64,000 bases of DNA from Pseudomonas putida (GCF_028682175.1 NZ_JANHKS010000023.1:1-64000); one strand, 5' to 3'; shown: positions 41,356 through 53,682, counted from the stretch's first letter. Program-made: numbers and translations. Notes: generated by a model from the letters alone, not told the origin.

Positions 41356-41414
41356 GCGTTCAGGGGCCAGAGAAAACCTGGACGTCCTTTTGCGAGGGCA
41401 CTTTCCTGCAGGCG

Positions 41415-41549
41415 AAAAAAAGGGGCGGTTTGACCCGCCCACATTTTTTCCGTAATTCCATTTAATCCTTTGTCATCATCCTGATGAATCGCATCCTGCG
41501 ATGTCCCTGAGCAGTCTTCCTTAACCGCCTGTGCCAATCCGTCGGCACA
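41415..41549 (-). ncRNA. rsmZ: regulatory RNA RsmZ
   Basis: About 135-nt sRNA on the minus strand between fdxA and rpoS, the known rsmZ locus of Pseudomonas. A -10 TAATAT (41561-41556) precedes a start near 41549, and the RNA begins TGTGCCGACGGATTGGCACA, a stem with a GGA loop. At least eight GGA motifs follow, several in hairpin loops (for example CGCAGGATGCG, TCATCAGGATGATGA). It ends in the stem GGGCGG/CCGCCC with seven T. RsmZ titrates RsmA/RsmE and so relieves repression of secondary metabolism under GacS/GacA control. Confidence 0.93.
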
Positions 41550-41720
41550 GGTCTGATATTAGTGATTTAACGATCCAGAGCAACCACCCTGATTTTTCAA
41601 AAGTATTCATGAACACATGTTCAACAAAAATAAACAGCAGGGAAATCAGCGACCTGTATAATTTCACTCATAATTAAAAGGCGTGTGCGCACTTGAAATA
41701 GTGCAATATCTGACAAGTCA

Positions 41721-41738
41721 CGTAAGAAATCGCTTACA
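41721..41738 (-). promoter_or_regulatory. GacA box upstream of rsmZ
   Basis: Minus-strand TGTAAG-CGATTT-CTTACG, centred about 180 bp upstream of the rsmZ start. It matches the TGTAAG-N6-CTTACA consensus at all but the last base. The DNA between it and the promoter is AT-rich. Confidence 0.88.
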
Positions 41739-41842
41739 ACTAAAGTAATAGATCCCTACAGATTCTCTTCACACCGGATAAACATTCCTGTAGTCCGGAT
41801 TAACCAATTATTCATCGTTGTCACATCATTTCATCACATAAA

Positions 41843-41870
41843 AAAAGCCCCGACTGTTCGGGGCTTTTAT
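41843..41870 (-). terminator. rpoS terminator
   Basis: GCCCCGA...TCGGGGC stem (41847-41865) followed by seven T on the minus strand; the plus side also has T4, so it may work both ways. Confidence 0.85.
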
Positions 41871-41910
41871 TTGATGCTAGTTCGCCATCAACTTGCGCGA
41901 ACTGCTTGTT

Positions 41911-42915
41911 TCACTGAAACAATGACTCACTCGACAAGCCGTTCTTCTCGAGGATTTCACGCAGGCGCTTGAGGCCCTCGACCTGAATCTGGCGAACCCT
42001 TTCGCGGGTCAGGCCGATCTCCAGGCCCACATCCTCCAGCGTGCTGCTTTCGTGGCCGCGCAAGCCGAAGCGGCGCACCACCACCTCGCGCTGCTTGTCG
42101 GTCAGCTCCGACAGCCACTGGTCGATGCTCTGGGACAGATCGTCGTCCTGAAGCAGCTCGCAGGGGTCTGTAGGGCGGTCGTCGGTCAAGGTGTCGAGCA
42201 GGGTCTTGTCCGAATCCGGCCCCAGGGACACGTCAACGGAGGATACCCGCTCATTCAGGCCGAGCATGCGCTTGACCTCACCGACCGGCTTCTCGAGCAG
42301 GTTGGCGATCTCTTCGGGTGAAGGTTCGTGATCGAGCTTCTGGGTCAGTTCCCGCGCAGCGCGCAGGTAGACGTTGAGCTCCTTGACCACATGAATCGGC
42401 AGGCGGATGGTCCGCGTCTGATTCATGATCGCGCGTTCGATGGTCTGACGGATCCACCAGGTCGCGTAGGTAGAGAACCGGAAACCGCGCTCCGGATCGA
42501 ATTTTTCGACCGCCCGAATCAGGCCAAGGTTGCCCTCTTCGATGAGGTCCAGCAATGACAGGCCACGATTGACGTAGCGTCTGGCGATCTTGACCACCAG
42601 GCGCAGATTGCTTTCAATCATGCGCTTGCGCCCGGCCGGATCGCCGCTTTGCGACAGACGCGCAAAGTGGACCTCCTCCTCCGGGGAAAGCAAGGGTGAA
42701 AAGCCGATTTCATTGAGGTACAGCTGCGTAGCATCCAGTGCCCGCGTGTAGTCGATGTACTTGTGCTGCTTGAGTGCTGCGGAGTTTTTGGTCTTCGCAC
42801 GAACAGAAGGTGTAGCTGGCTTCTCATCCGTTGCAGAATCCAGGACGATCCCGTGCTCCATCAGGAGAACCTCGTCGTCTATGTCAAACTCCGGCACTTC
42901 TTTGTTGAGAGCCAT
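41911..42915 (-). CDS. rpoS: RNA polymerase sigma factor RpoS
   Basis: 334-aa stationary-phase/stress sigma factor. Regions 1.2 to 4.2 are intact: core binding [18 protein letters not shown], region 2.4 [20 protein letters not shown], region 4.2 [23 protein letters not shown]. It lies downstream of nlpD, which in pseudomonads contains the main rpoS promoter. In this position it is separated from rsmZ by the GacA box region. Confidence 0.97.
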   Translation of the reverse strand: MALNKEVPEFDIDDEVLLMEHGIVLDSATDEKPATPSVRAKTKNSAALKQHKYIDYTRALDATQLYLNEIGFSPLLSPEEEVHFARLSQSGDPAGRKRMIESNLRLVVKIARRYVNRGLSLLDLIEEGNLGLIRAVEKFDPERGFRFSTYATWWIRQTIERAIMNQTRTIRLPIHVVKELNVYLRAARELTQKLDHEPSPEEIANLLEKPVGEVKRMLGLNERVSSVDVSLGPDSDKTLLDTLTDDRPTDPCELLQDDDLSQSIDQWLSELTDKQREVVVRRFGLRGHESSTLEDVGLEIGLTRERVRQIQVEGLKRLREILEKNGLSSESLFQ

Positions 42916-43019
42916 TGTTATAGTCCTTTGATGAGTTCGACCTCAAGCTCCAGTGGCGCCTTTTTCCCTGGCATCACGTGAGCCTGTCCCCTCTACGGCA
43001 GGAACAGGCTGGTAACCGA

Positions 43020-43916
43020 TCAACGACGCGGCAAAAATCCAAGTGGATCGACTGGCTTGCCCTGACGGCGAATCTCGAAATGGAGCTTCACCCGATCAGT
43101 CCCCGTTGACCCCATCTCGGCAATTGTCTGCCCTGCCTTGACCTGTTGCCCCTCCCGAACCAACAGCCTACGGTTGTGACCGTAAGCACTGACGTAGGTA
43201 TCGCTGTGTTTGATGATTACTAACTCGCCGTAGCCCCGTAATCCACTTCCGGCGTACACCACTGAACCATCAGACGCGGCTAAAACAGGCTGTCCCAAAT
43301 CACCCGCGATATCAATTCCTTTATTCAAACTACCGTTTGAAGAAAATTTGGCGATCAAAACACCACTAGTTGGCCAGGCCCAGCCGCTCGGCGAACGCGC
43401 GCCAGCAACTACGGGTGTATTGACCGGTGCGGTCACCGCTGGCGGCGTGGTAGTGGAAGTGCTACCTGAAGTTGCACCTACAGGGCGTGTAATGACCGTG
43501 GTCTTGATTGAACCCGATGGCGAATTTGTGGTGTTCGATGTACTCGGTGCAATCACCACAGGCGCAGTTGCAACGGCCGTGGAGTTTGAACTCGAACGGC
43601 CGTCGAAGCGGATCGCCTGGCCGACGTGAATGGTGTAGGGCTCCGGAATGTTGTTGCGCGCTGCCAAGGCTTTCCAGTCCCAGCCGTAGCGGAAGGCGAT
43701 GGAGAACAGCGTGTCACCACGCTTGACGACGTACTGGCCCGTGGTGACCGGCTGACGGGTGGGCGCAGAAGGCTTGCCGTCGTTGCGATCGACGACGCGC
43801 ACGCCGCCCGATGGCGAGCTGGAGCAGCCAGCCAGAAGGAAACTCAGGGCAATGCCAGTCACCAGACGTTGAAAACATGTTGAAGACATACGCTGCCGAA
43901 TGACTGTGAGACTCAC
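43020..43916 (-). CDS. nlpD: NlpD-like lipoprotein, LysM + degenerate M23
   Basis: 298-aa outer-membrane lipoprotein activating amidases at cell division. Signal with lipobox FLLAGC, LysM domain (about residues 63-105, YVVKRGDTLFSIAFRYGWDW), a Ser/Thr-rich linker, then LytM/M23 domain. The metal-binding His is replaced (LNKGIDIAGD instead of HxGxD), so it is an activator rather than a protease. GTG 43916 has GGGAG 7 bases upstream. Confidence 0.92.
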   Translation of the reverse strand: MSLTVIRQRMSSTCFQRLVTGIALSFLLAGCSSSPSGGVRVVDRNDGKPSAPTRQPVTTGQYVVKRGDTLFSIAFRYGWDWKALAARNNIPEPYTIHVGQAIRFDGRSSSNSTAVATAPVVIAPSTSNTTNSPSGSIKTTVITRPVGATSGSTSTTTPPAVTAPVNTPVVAGARSPSGWAWPTSGVLIAKFSSNGSLNKGIDIAGDLGQPVLAASDGSVVYAGSGLRGYGELVIIKHSDTYVSAYGHNRRLLVREGQQVKAGQTIAEMGSTGTDRVKLHFEIRRQGKPVDPLGFLPRR

Positions 43917-44107
43917 CCGCCACTCCCTTTACCGGTGACTGAATTAAAGCTGCCTATTGTGTCTTGGTGATGACTGGCAGCCATGGAAAAACTGGTTACG
44001 ACATTTGTGCACAACGGCCAGCAGCGTTCGGGCAGACCCTCCTCGCAAACAGCCAGCCTGTAGACAGGCGGCGCCTTGCGGAATTCATTGCAGCTGCAAA
44101 ACAGTCT

Positions 44108-44785
44108 TTACGCCAGCGGCCCGTTTAGCAGCGGCACGAAACGCACGGCCCCCAGCACATGGCGGGAGAATCCGTGCTCTTCGCGGATGATCAGCATCAG
44201 TTGCTGCACCTCGCCCGCCCCGACCGGAATCACCAGGCGTCCGCCGGGTGCCAACTGGTCCAGCAGCGCTTGCGGTACATCGGTGGCCACCGCCGTGACG
44301 ATGATGCCGTTGTACGGCGCCAGCGCCGGCCAGCCTTCCCAGCCGTCGCCCCAGCGAAACACCATGTTGCGCAGGTTCAGCTCCTGCAGGCGCTCCTTGG
44401 CGCGATCCTGCAGCACCTTGATCCGCTCGACCGAGAACACCCGCTCCACCAGTTGCGCCAGCACGGCGGTCTGGTAGCCGGACCCCGTGCCGATCTCCAG
44501 CACCTTGTCCAGCGGCCCCGCCGCCAGCAGCAGCTCGCTCATGCGGGCCACCATGTACGGCTGGGAAATGGTCTGGTTGTTGCCGATCGGCAGCGCCGTG
44601 TCTTCATAGGCACGGTGGGCCAGGGCTTCATCGACGAACAGATGCCGGGGCGTCTTGCGAATCACCTCCAGCACCTGGGTGTTGGCGATGCCTTCTTCGT
44701 ACAGACGCTGGATCAGGCGCTCGCGGGTTCGCTGCGAGGTGAATCCCACACCCCGGCGTAACAGATCATCTTGCTCACGCGACAT
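44108..44785 (-). CDS. pcm: protein-L-isoaspartate O-methyltransferase
   Basis: 225-aa Pcm, repairing isoaspartyl residues with S-adenosylmethionine. SAM-binding motif [18 protein letters not shown] and the N-terminal [16 protein letters not shown] and [12 protein letters not shown] signatures are present. Start ATG 44785 overlaps the surE stop, showing coupling in the surE-pcm-nlpD-rpoS cluster. Confidence 0.95.
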   Translation of the reverse strand: MSREQDDLLRRGVGFTSQRTRERLIQRLYEEGIANTQVLEVIRKTPRHLFVDEALAHRAYEDTALPIGNNQTISQPYMVARMSELLLAAGPLDKVLEIGTGSGYQTAVLAQLVERVFSVERIKVLQDRAKERLQELNLRNMVFRWGDGWEGWPALAPYNGIIVTAVATDVPQALLDQLAPGGRLVIPVGAGEVQQLMLIIREEHGFSRHVLGAVRFVPLLNGPLA

Positions 44786-45534
44786 CAGGCCATGCCCTCC
44801 AGCCAAGTGTTCAGGCTGTTGAAACCGTCCTGATAGGTCCGATCCAGCTGCAACGGCGTAATCGATACATAACCTTGCATCACGGCATGAAAGTCCGTGC
44901 CTGGCCCGCCATCCTCGACATCCCCGGCAGCGGCAATCCAGTAACCGGCCTTGCCACGGGGATCGACCACCTGCACGGGGGCGGCAGCGCGCGTGCGATG
45001 CCCCAGGCGGGTCAACTGGATGCCGCGCACATGGTCCAGCGGCAGGTTCGGAATATTCACGTTCAATACGGTACGCGGTGGAAGATCGAGCTTGTCGTGA
45101 GCTTCGACCAGAAGCCGGGCGTAATGCGCGGCGGTTGCCAGGTTATCGACCTGGCGGGACAAAAATGAAAAGGCAAACGAGGGCCGCTGCAGAAAACGCC
45201 CCTCCAGCGCTGCAGCGACAGTGCCGGAATACAGCACGTCATCGCCCAGGTTGGCCCCCAGGTTGATGCCGGAGACCACCATGTCGGGCTCCTGCTCCAG
45301 CAGGCCGTGAATCCCCAGGTGAACGCAATCGGTCGGCGTGCCGTTCAGGCTGATGAAGCCGTTGTCCAGAACGATGGGGTGCAGCGGCCTGTCGAGGGTC
45401 AGCGAACTGCTGGCACCGCTCTTGTCTTGATCGGGAGCGATGACCGCGCACTCGGCATAGCCCGCCAGCGCACCGTAGAGCGCAGCCAGTCCGGGTGCCG
45501 TGACCCCGTCATCATTTGAAATCAGAATACGCAT
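44785..45534 (-). CDS. surE: 5'/3'-nucleotidase SurE
   Basis: 249-aa nucleoside monophosphate phosphatase. Metal site [15 protein letters not shown] at the N-terminus (Asp8, Asp9), Ser in [12 protein letters not shown] and Asn in [14 protein letters not shown]. Survival-linked enzyme cotranscribed with pcm. It overlaps truD by 13 bases. Confidence 0.96.
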   Translation of the reverse strand: MRILISNDDGVTAPGLAALYGALAGYAECAVIAPDQDKSGASSSLTLDRPLHPIVLDNGFISLNGTPTDCVHLGIHGLLEQEPDMVVSGINLGANLGDDVLYSGTVAAALEGRFLQRPSFAFSFLSRQVDNLATAAHYARLLVEAHDKLDLPPRTVLNVNIPNLPLDHVRGIQLTRLGHRTRAAAPVQVVDPRGKAGYWIAAAGDVEDGGPGTDFHAVMQGYVSITPLQLDRTYQDGFNSLNTWLEGMA

Positions 45535-46580
45535 GAGCTGTCCGTCTGTCCTGCGGGCGCCAGATCGACGAGTTCACGCACCAATGCGGTGGCGAAGCAT
45601 CCGGCCGGCAGGACGAATTCCAGTTGCAGAATGTCAGGCTCGGGATAATGCCACGTCAACCGCCCGATGGGCAGTCGCAGGATGCGACGTTCGTGCTCCA
45701 TTCCGGCTTTTATCAACCAGTTACACAGCGATGACTCGCGCTGGGCGATGCTGTTTTCAAGCTCGGCGGTGGCCCCGGCTGCCGGAGAAGCGCCTTCGCC
45801 CCACTGGGGACCTGTGGGGTGCAGGTCCAGGATGGCCAGGCGCGGATCGCTGCATTCGGCTTCGCCCGCCGGGAAGAAACTGTGGCTGTCGGTGAATGCC
45901 AGCAGATCCCCGACCTGCGCGCGCTGCCAACTGCCATCGGCGACCCGAGCCGCCAGCACCTGATTGAACAGGTAGCTGCGCGCCGTGGACAGCAGCCGCG
46001 AACGTACATTGCGTTGTTCAGGCAATGCCTGGCGTTCAGCGTAGTGGCGGGCTTCGCCGACGTTGCCGCCCTCGTAGCCGAAGCGCTGGGCACCGAAATA
46101 ATTGGGAATACCGGCAGCCTTGATCGCTTCCAGGCGTTGATCCAGCGCGGCCTTGTCGGCCTGCAACTGCGTCAGGCGCAGGGTGAAACCGTTGGCCGCA
46201 TGGGCGCCCCGCTGCAGCTTGCGCTTGTGGCGCTTGCTGTCGAGGATCTTCAGGGTGTCGTTCTCGGCCGCCGACATGTCCGGATCGGCCTTGCCGGGCA
46301 GCTGAATGCTGAACCACTGGCGCGTCAGGGCCTGGCGATCTTTAAGGCCGGCGTAGGCGACGGTGCGCAGCGGCACGCCTGCGGCCTTGGCCAGCCGACG
46401 GGCTGCTTCCTCGGTGTTCAGGCCGCGTTTCTCAACCCACAGCCACAGGTGCTCGCCGTCGCCGGACAGTGGAATGTCCAGCACTTCGTCCACTTGAAAA
46501 TCTTCGGCGGTGGCCTTGAGTACCGCAGTGCCCAGCGCATCGCCATAGGCCCGCGGGCCCAGCAGTTCGAATTCGGTCAT
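45522..46580 (-). CDS. truD: tRNA pseudouridine(13) synthase TruD
   Basis: 352-aa TruD. The catalytic Asp is in [20 protein letters not shown] (about residue 81), with the family motif [13 protein letters not shown]. It modifies U13 of tRNA-Glu. It starts 4 bases inside the end of ispF. Confidence 0.95.
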   Translation of the reverse strand: MTEFELLGPRAYGDALGTAVLKATAEDFQVDEVLDIPLSGDGEHLWLWVEKRGLNTEEAARRLAKAAGVPLRTVAYAGLKDRQALTRQWFSIQLPGKADPDMSAAENDTLKILDSKRHKRKLQRGAHAANGFTLRLTQLQADKAALDQRLEAIKAAGIPNYFGAQRFGYEGGNVGEARHYAERQALPEQRNVRSRLLSTARSYLFNQVLAARVADGSWQRAQVGDLLAFTDSHSFFPAGEAECSDPRLAILDLHPTGPQWGEGASPAAGATAELENSIAQRESSLCNWLIKAGMEHERRILRLPIGRLTWHYPEPDILQLEFVLPAGCFATALVRELVDLAPAGQTDSSCVF

Positions 46581-47050
46581 TGGGCGATCAACAACGCCAC
46601 GGCGTGAACCGCGATGCCTTCTTCACGGCCGGTAAAACCCAGCTTCTCGGTGGTGGTGGCCTTGACGTTGACCTGGTCGAGTTCGACCTGCAGGTCTTCA
46701 GCGATCAAAGCGCGCATGGTGTCGATGTGCGGTGCCATCTTGGGCGCCTGGGCGACGATGGTGGCGTCGACGTTGCCGACTTTCCAGCCCTTGGCCTGCA
46801 CCTGCTTCAAGACGTGACGCAGCAGCACGCGGCTGTCGGCGCCCTTGAATTGCGGATCGGTGTCCGGGAAATGCTTGCCGATATCACCCAGGGCGGCGGC
46901 GCCCAGCAGGGCATCGCTCAAAGCATGCAGCAGGACATCGCCATCGGAATGAGCGAGCAGCCCGAACTTGTGCGCAATACGCACCCCACCCAAGGTAATG
47001 AAATCGCCCTCAGCGAAACGGTGCACATCGTAGCCGTGGCCAATACGCAT
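46577..47050 (-). CDS. ispF: 2-C-methyl-D-erythritol 2,4-cyclodiphosphate synthase
   Basis: 157-aa MEP-pathway enzyme. Zinc ligands Asp8 and His10 in GHGYDVHRF and His42 in LLHALSDAL; the end [17 protein letters not shown] is typical. The ATG directly follows the T run of a terminator hairpin and has no Shine-Dalgarno. Confidence 0.96.
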   Translation of the reverse strand: MRIGHGYDVHRFAEGDFITLGGVRIAHKFGLLAHSDGDVLLHALSDALLGAAALGDIGKHFPDTDPQFKGADSRVLLRHVLKQVQAKGWKVGNVDATIVAQAPKMAPHIDTMRALIAEDLQVELDQVNVKATTTEKLGFTGREEGIAVHAVALLIAQ

Positions 47051-47079
47051 AAAAAAACGCCCTGAAAAAGTCAGGGCGT
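47051..47079 (-). terminator. hairpin terminator abutting the ispF start
   Basis: Minus-strand ACGCCCTGA/TCAGGGCGT stem with a 5-base loop, then seven T, then the ispF ATG at once. It should stop transcripts from fghA and also shape ispF translation. Confidence 0.8.
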
Positions 47080-47153
47080 GATTCTACCTATTTTGTCGGA
47101 CATTAGGGCGTCTGACTGACTGAACACCGCGTGCTGCGGCGCAGCAATATCCC

Positions 47154-47219
47154 GTAGCAGTCCGGCTTGCCGGCGGGGACAGACTTGATTGCGCCACCGC
47201 CGGCAAGCCGGACTGCTAC
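47154..47219. repeat. REPIN-like inverted repeat
   Basis: Two 23-bp arms (47154-47176 and 47197-47219) are perfect inverted copies, each with core GTAGCAGTCCGGCTTGCC, around a 20-bp loop. The core resembles the solo REP at 50318-50341. Typical extragenic Pseudomonas REP doublet. Confidence 0.85.
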
Positions 47220-47258
47220 GTAGAGCACGCCATCAGGCCAAGGTGTTGCATTACCTCG

Positions 47259-48104
47259 TCAACCCGCCAGTGCTTGCGCGTGGTGACGCAGGTGATCCTC
47301 GATGAAGCTGGCGATGAAGTAGTAGCTGTGGTCGTAGCCGGGCTGCATGCGCAGTTCCAGCGGATGGCCCGCCGCCTTTGCCGCCTGCACCAGTGCCTCG
47401 GGCTTGAGCTGGTTGGCAAGGAAGTCGTCACGATCGCCCTGATCCACCAGCAACGGCAGGCGCTCGGCTGCATCGGCGATCAGCACGCTGGCATCCCATT
47501 CGCGCCAGCGCGAGCGGTCTTCGCCCAAATAGCGGGAAAAGGCCTTCTGACCCCAGGGGCAATCCATCGGGTTGGTGATCGGCGAGAATGCCGACACCGA
47601 TTTGTAGCGCCCCGGATTGCGCAACGCACACACCAGCGCACCGTGCCCGCCCATCGAATGGCCGCTGATGCTGCGTTTGTCGGAAGCCGGAAAATGCGCC
47701 TCGATCAGGTTCGGCAGCTCGCTGACCACATAGTCGTACATGCGGTAGTGGCGCGCCCAGGGTTGTTGGGTGGCGTTCAGGTAGAAACCGGCGCCCAGGC
47801 CGAAGTCATAGGCGCTGTCCGGGTCGTCCGGCACGTCGGCGCCGCGAGGACTGGTGTCCGGTGCAACGATGATGATCCCAAGCTCGGCGGCGATGCGCAG
47901 GGCACCGGCCTTCTGCATGAAATTCTCGTCGGTGCAGGTCAGGCCCGACAGCCAGTACACCACCGGCAGCTTGCCGCCCTGCTCTGCCTGAGGCGGCAGA
48001 TAGACCGCGAACACCATGTCGCAGCCCAGCACGTCGGAATGGTGTTTGTAACGTTTATGCCAGCCGCCGAAGCTTTTCTGGCACGAGATGTTTTCCAGAC
48101 TCAT
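47259..48104 (-). CDS. fghA: S-formylglutathione hydrolase
   Basis: 281-aa esterase D family enzyme releasing formate from S-formylglutathione. Catalytic triad: Ser in [12 protein letters not shown] (about residue 147), Asp in [12 protein letters not shown] and His in [10 protein letters not shown]. It follows the glutathione-dependent formaldehyde dehydrogenase gene and completes the same detoxification pathway. Confidence 0.95.
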   Translation of the reverse strand: MSLENISCQKSFGGWHKRYKHHSDVLGCDMVFAVYLPPQAEQGGKLPVVYWLSGLTCTDENFMQKAGALRIAAELGIIIVAPDTSPRGADVPDDPDSAYDFGLGAGFYLNATQQPWARHYRMYDYVVSELPNLIEAHFPASDKRSISGHSMGGHGALVCALRNPGRYKSVSAFSPITNPMDCPWGQKAFSRYLGEDRSRWREWDASVLIADAAERLPLLVDQGDRDDFLANQLKPEALVQAAKAAGHPLELRMQPGYDHSYYFIASFIEDHLRHHAQALAG

Positions 48105-48120
48105 AGGTCGTTCCTCCCAG

Positions 48121-48189
48121 CCGCAAGCTTCAAGCCGTCAGCTACAAGTCGGCAGCGGCGCGCCTTCTTGCAGCTTGCGGCCTGTAGCT
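48121..48189. repeat. imperfect inverted repeats between fghA and adhC
   Basis: CCGCAAGCT (48121-48129) pairs with AGCTTGCGG (48172-48180) and AGCTACA (48140-48146) with TGTAGCT (48183-48189). This resembles the AGCTTCAAGC-type interspersed repeats of Pseudomonas. Confidence 0.6.
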
Positions 48190-48200
48190 TGTCGCTGCTT

Positions 48201-49331
<1,131 letters not shown>

Positions 49332-49426
49332 TTAAAAAAGGTTAAACAGACCAGGAGTGTAAAGCAGTGCCGTTTGATGAATAATCCGGACAAAAGCAAA
49401 ACATTAATGCTGTACAGGGATAATCG

Positions 49427-50320
49427 ATGTACACCAATCGCTGGGATGGACTGGATGAATTCGTCGCGGTGGCCGAATGCGGGCAATTCACCGCAGCCGC
49501 TGAGCGCATGGGGGTGTCGTCGTCCCACATCAGCCGGCAGATCGCGCGCCTGGAGGAACGGCTGCAGACCCGCTTGCTGTACCGAAGCACGCGCAAGGTG
49601 GCGCTGACCGAAGCCGGCCAGACCTTCCTGCATCATTGCCAGCGTCTGCAGGATGGACGCGAGGAAGCACTGCGCGCGGTGGGCGATCTGACCAGCGAAC
49701 CCAAGGGCCTGCTGCGCATGACGTGCGCGGTGGCATACGGCGAGCGCTTCATCGCGCCGTTGGTGACCCGATTCATGGATGAGTACCCGCAACTGCGCGT
49801 GGACATCGAGTTGACCAATAACACCCTGGACCTGGTGCATGAGGGGATGGACCTGGCGATTCGACTTGGCCGGTTGCAGGAATCGCGAATGGTCGCCACC
49901 CGCCTGGCTCCCCGGCGCATGTACCTGTGCGCGTCGCCCTCGTATCTGGAGCGCTATGGCCGGCCTCACAGCTTGTCGGAATTGAACCGGCATAACTGCC
50001 TGATCGGCAGTTCGGACAGTTGGCTGCTGCAGCAGAACGGCAAGGAATTCTCCCAGCGCGTCCACGGAAACTGGCGCTGCAACAGTGGGCAAGCGGTACT
50101 GGATGCGGCGCTACAGGGGGTGGGGTTGTGTCAGTTGCCGGATTATTACGTGCTTGAACATTTGAAAAGCGGCGCATTGATTTCATTGCTCGACGCCCAC
50201 CAGCCTCCCAATACCGCAGTGTGGGCGCTGTATCCGCAGCAACGGCATTTGTCGCCCAAGGTCAGGAAGCTGGTGGATTATCTGAAGACAGGGTTGGCGT
50301 TGCGGGATGAGTACCGGTAG
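49427..50320 (+). CDS. LysR-type transcriptional regulator
   Basis: 297-aa LysR regulator. N-terminal winged helix (FVAVAECGQFTAAAERMGVS, then SHISRQIARLEERLQTRLLY) and a substrate-binding domain (about residues 90-290). Divergent from adhC with 113 bp between, so it may control formaldehyde genes; many Pseudomonas have a LysR gene at this locus. Effector unknown. Confidence 0.92.
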   Translation: MYTNRWDGLDEFVAVAECGQFTAAAERMGVSSSHISRQIARLEERLQTRLLYRSTRKVALTEAGQTFLHHCQRLQDGREEALRAVGDLTSEPKGLLRMTCAVAYGERFIAPLVTRFMDEYPQLRVDIELTNNTLDLVHEGMDLAIRLGRLQESRMVATRLAPRRMYLCASPSYLERYGRPHSLSELNRHNCLIGSSDSWLLQQNGKEFSQRVHGNWRCNSGQAVLDAALQGVGLCQLPDYYVLEHLKSGALISLLDAHQPPNTAVWALYPQQRHLSPKVRKLVDYLKTGLALRDEYR

Positions 50321-50381
50321 CAGCCGGGCTTGCCCGCGGGGTTTGGGGTGAACCCAGATGCCGCGAACTCGCCCCCGGTCC

Positions 50382-50470
50382 TGTAGGAGCGCGCTTGCCC
50401 GCGACGGCGGGGTGTCAGACGCAACATTTGTCACAGGCGAATCGCAGTCGCGGGCAAGCGCGCTCCTACA
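50382..50470. repeat. REPIN type A, unit 1
   Basis: Arms TGTAGGAGCGCGCTTGCCCG and its inverted copy around a variable centre. Confidence 0.88.
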
Positions 50471-50511
50471 GGTTGGGGGGCAGGTAGATACCGAGAACTG
50501 GCCCCGACTCT

Positions 50512-50600
50512 TGTAGGAGTGAGCTTGCTCGCGATGGCGGCGTGTCAGGCACCGTGATGGCGAATGACTCACCGCAATCGCGAGCAAGCTCACTCCTACA
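50512..50600. repeat. REPIN type B, unit 1
   Basis: Arms TGTAGGAGTGAGCTTGCTCG and its inverted copy; a different REP subtype from type A. Confidence 0.88.
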
Positions 50601-50729
50601 GGATCGCCTGCACTCGTCCAACCAACGGTTGAATTTACCGCAGTGCAGATAACTGCCGTTACCGTACCAGCCGGGCTTGCCCGCGGGGTTTGGGGTGAAC
50701 CCAGATGCCGCGAACTCGCCCCCGGTCCC

Positions 50730-50817
50730 GTAGGAGCGCGCTTGCCCGCGATGGCGGCGGGTCAGGCGCAACATTTGTCACAGGCGAATCGCAGTCGCGG
50801 GCAAGCGCGCTCCTACA
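50730..50817. repeat. REPIN type A, unit 2
   Basis: Copy of the unit 1 type A REPIN 347 bp away, with one changed first base. Confidence 0.88.
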
Positions 50818-50858
50818 GGTTGGGGTGCACATAGATACCGAGAACTGGCCCCGACTCT

Positions 50859-50947
50859 TGTAGGAGTGAGCTTGCTCGCGATGGCGGCGTGTCAGGCACC
50901 GTGATGGCGAATGACTCACCGCAATCGCGAGCAAGCTCACTCCTACA
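50859..50947. repeat. REPIN type B, unit 2
   Basis: Copy of the unit 1 type B REPIN 347 bp away. Confidence 0.88.
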
Positions 50948-51075
50948 GGATCGCGTGCACCCGTCCAACCAACGGTTGAATTTACCGCAGTGCAGAAAAC
51001 TACCGTTACCGTAGCAGCCGGGCCTGCCCGCGGGGTTTGGGGTGCACGCAAATACCGCGAACTCGCCCCCGGCCC

Positions 51076-51164
51076 TGTAGGAGCGCGCTTGCCCGCGATG
51101 GCGGCGGGTCAGGCGCAACATTTGTCACAGGCGAATCGCAGTCGCGGGCAAGCGCGCTTCTGCG
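51076..51164. repeat. REPIN type A, unit 3, degraded right arm
   Basis: The left arm is intact; the right arm ends CTTCTGCGG instead of CTCCTACA. It abuts the ispD stop. Confidence 0.82.
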
Positions 51165-51172
51165 GGACTGCA

Positions 51173-51883
51173 TCAGCGGTTGAATTCACCGCGGCGCTGG
51201 CGCAGCCATTCGAGGTCTTCGGGGCGGGTGACTTTGATGTTGTCGGCGCGGCCTTCGATCAGGCGGGGGGATTGGCCGGCCCATTCGATGGCCGAGGCTT
51301 CATCGGTGATCGAGACGTTCGACACCAGGCTGTCCGCCAGTGCCCGGTGCAACGCGCCCAACCTGAACATCTGCGGCGTATACGCCTGCCAGATCAGGCT
51401 GCGATCAACCGTTTCAGTAACCCGGCCATTGGCATCGGCGCGTTTGAGGGTGTCCTTGGCCGGTACCGCGAGCAAGCCGCCCACAGGATCGTGCGCCAAC
51501 TCACCCAGCAGGTTGTCCAGGTCGGACCGCGCCAGGTTCGGGCGCGCGGCGTCATGCACCAACACCCAGTCATTGTCATCGGCGCCATTGGCGTGCAGGT
51601 GCAACAGTGCATTGAGCACCGAGTCCGCACGCTCCTTGCCGCCGGCGACCCGCTGAATGCGTGAGTCCAGTGCACAGGGCAAGGTGGGCCAGTAAGGATC
51701 ATCCACAGCAAGGCTCACCACCATCCCTTTGAGCTGGGGATGATCGAGAAAGCAAAGCAGGCTGTGTTCAAGAATTGTGAGGCCGCCCAGTTGCAAGTAC
51801 TGCTTGGGACGGTCTGCCGCCATGCGTGCACCAACGCCCGCTGCGGGAATCACTGCCCAGAAGGCAGGAAGGGATTGAGTCAT
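51173..51883 (-). CDS. ispD: 2-C-methyl-D-erythritol 4-phosphate cytidylyltransferase
   Basis: 236-aa MEP-pathway enzyme joining CTP and MEP. N-terminal nucleotide loop IPAAGVGARMAADRPKQYLQ and the VLVHDAARPNLARSDLD motif are present. The C-terminus (GRADNIKVTRPEDLEWLRQR) is intact despite the repeat array starting 9 bp after the stop. Downstream of ftsB as in other pseudomonads. Confidence 0.96.
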   Translation of the reverse strand: MTQSLPAFWAVIPAAGVGARMAADRPKQYLQLGGLTILEHSLLCFLDHPQLKGMVVSLAVDDPYWPTLPCALDSRIQRVAGGKERADSVLNALLHLHANGADDNDWVLVHDAARPNLARSDLDNLLGELAHDPVGGLLAVPAKDTLKRADANGRVTETVDRSLIWQAYTPQMFRLGALHRALADSLVSNVSITDEASAIEWAGQSPRLIEGRADNIKVTRPEDLEWLRQRRGEFNR

Positions 51884-51893
51884 TTACAGGAGG

Positions 51894-52172
51894 TCACTGT
51901 GCCAACTGATAAAGGGTCTCGCCGTCCTTGACCATGCCCAGTTCATGACGGGCACGTTCTTCAACGGTTTCCAGGCCTTTTTTCAACTCAAGCACTTCGG
52001 CGTCCAGAACCCGGTTGCGCTCGAGCAACACATCGTTTTCGGCATGCTGATCGGCGATTTGCTGGGTCAGACTGGCCACCTGCGCAAGGCTGCCATTACC
52101 CACCCACAGGCGATACTGCAGGCCAGCGAGCAGCAAGAGCAGAACGAGGAACAACCAGTTAGAACTGCGCAT
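51894..52172 (-). CDS. ftsB: cell division protein FtsB
   Basis: 92-aa bitopic division protein. N-terminal membrane segment (SSNWLFLVLLLLLAGLQYRL) and a leucine-zipper-like periplasmic coiled coil (VASLTQQIADQHAENDVLLE). Forms the FtsQLB complex. Gene order eno-ftsB-ispD is conserved. Confidence 0.95.
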   Translation of the reverse strand: MRSSNWLFLVLLLLLAGLQYRLWVGNGSLAQVASLTQQIADQHAENDVLLERNRVLDAEVLELKKGLETVEERARHELGMVKDGETLYQLAQ

Positions 52173-52231
52173 TGTGAATATCTGTTACCCGGTGGAGAAA
52201 GACAGCAAAACCGACCATTTCAAATGCCCAA

Positions 52232-52253
52232 GAGCCCGGTGGTCACCGGGCTC
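52232..52253. terminator. perfect hairpin between eno and ftsB
   Basis: GAGCCCGGTG/CACCGGGCTC with a 2-base loop. The T run is weak, so it may be a processing or attenuation element. Confidence 0.5.
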
Positions 52254-52329
52254 GTGGATCAGGACGTCAGGATAAATCGCTTTTGACGATTTGCCCTACA
52301 GCGCCTGCTGCCTTTTTACCATCTAACTA

Positions 52330-53682
<1,353 letters not shown>

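Larger units (their letters stand above)
50324..51164. repeat. 347-bp tandem repeat containing REPINs
   Basis: Two full units (50324-50670 and 50671-51017) and a partial third (from 51018 to about 51164). The period is exactly 347 bp. Each full unit starts with a solo REP (CCGGGCTTGCCCGCGGGG), has two REPINs of different sequence and ends with a stretch similar to the 3' end of ispD. No gene is present; frames across it are artefacts. Confidence 0.92.

Noticed and set aside
50324-51180. CRISPR array
   Set aside because: Repeats are 347-bp segments with REP palindromes, not short repeats with unique spacers; no cas genes nearby.
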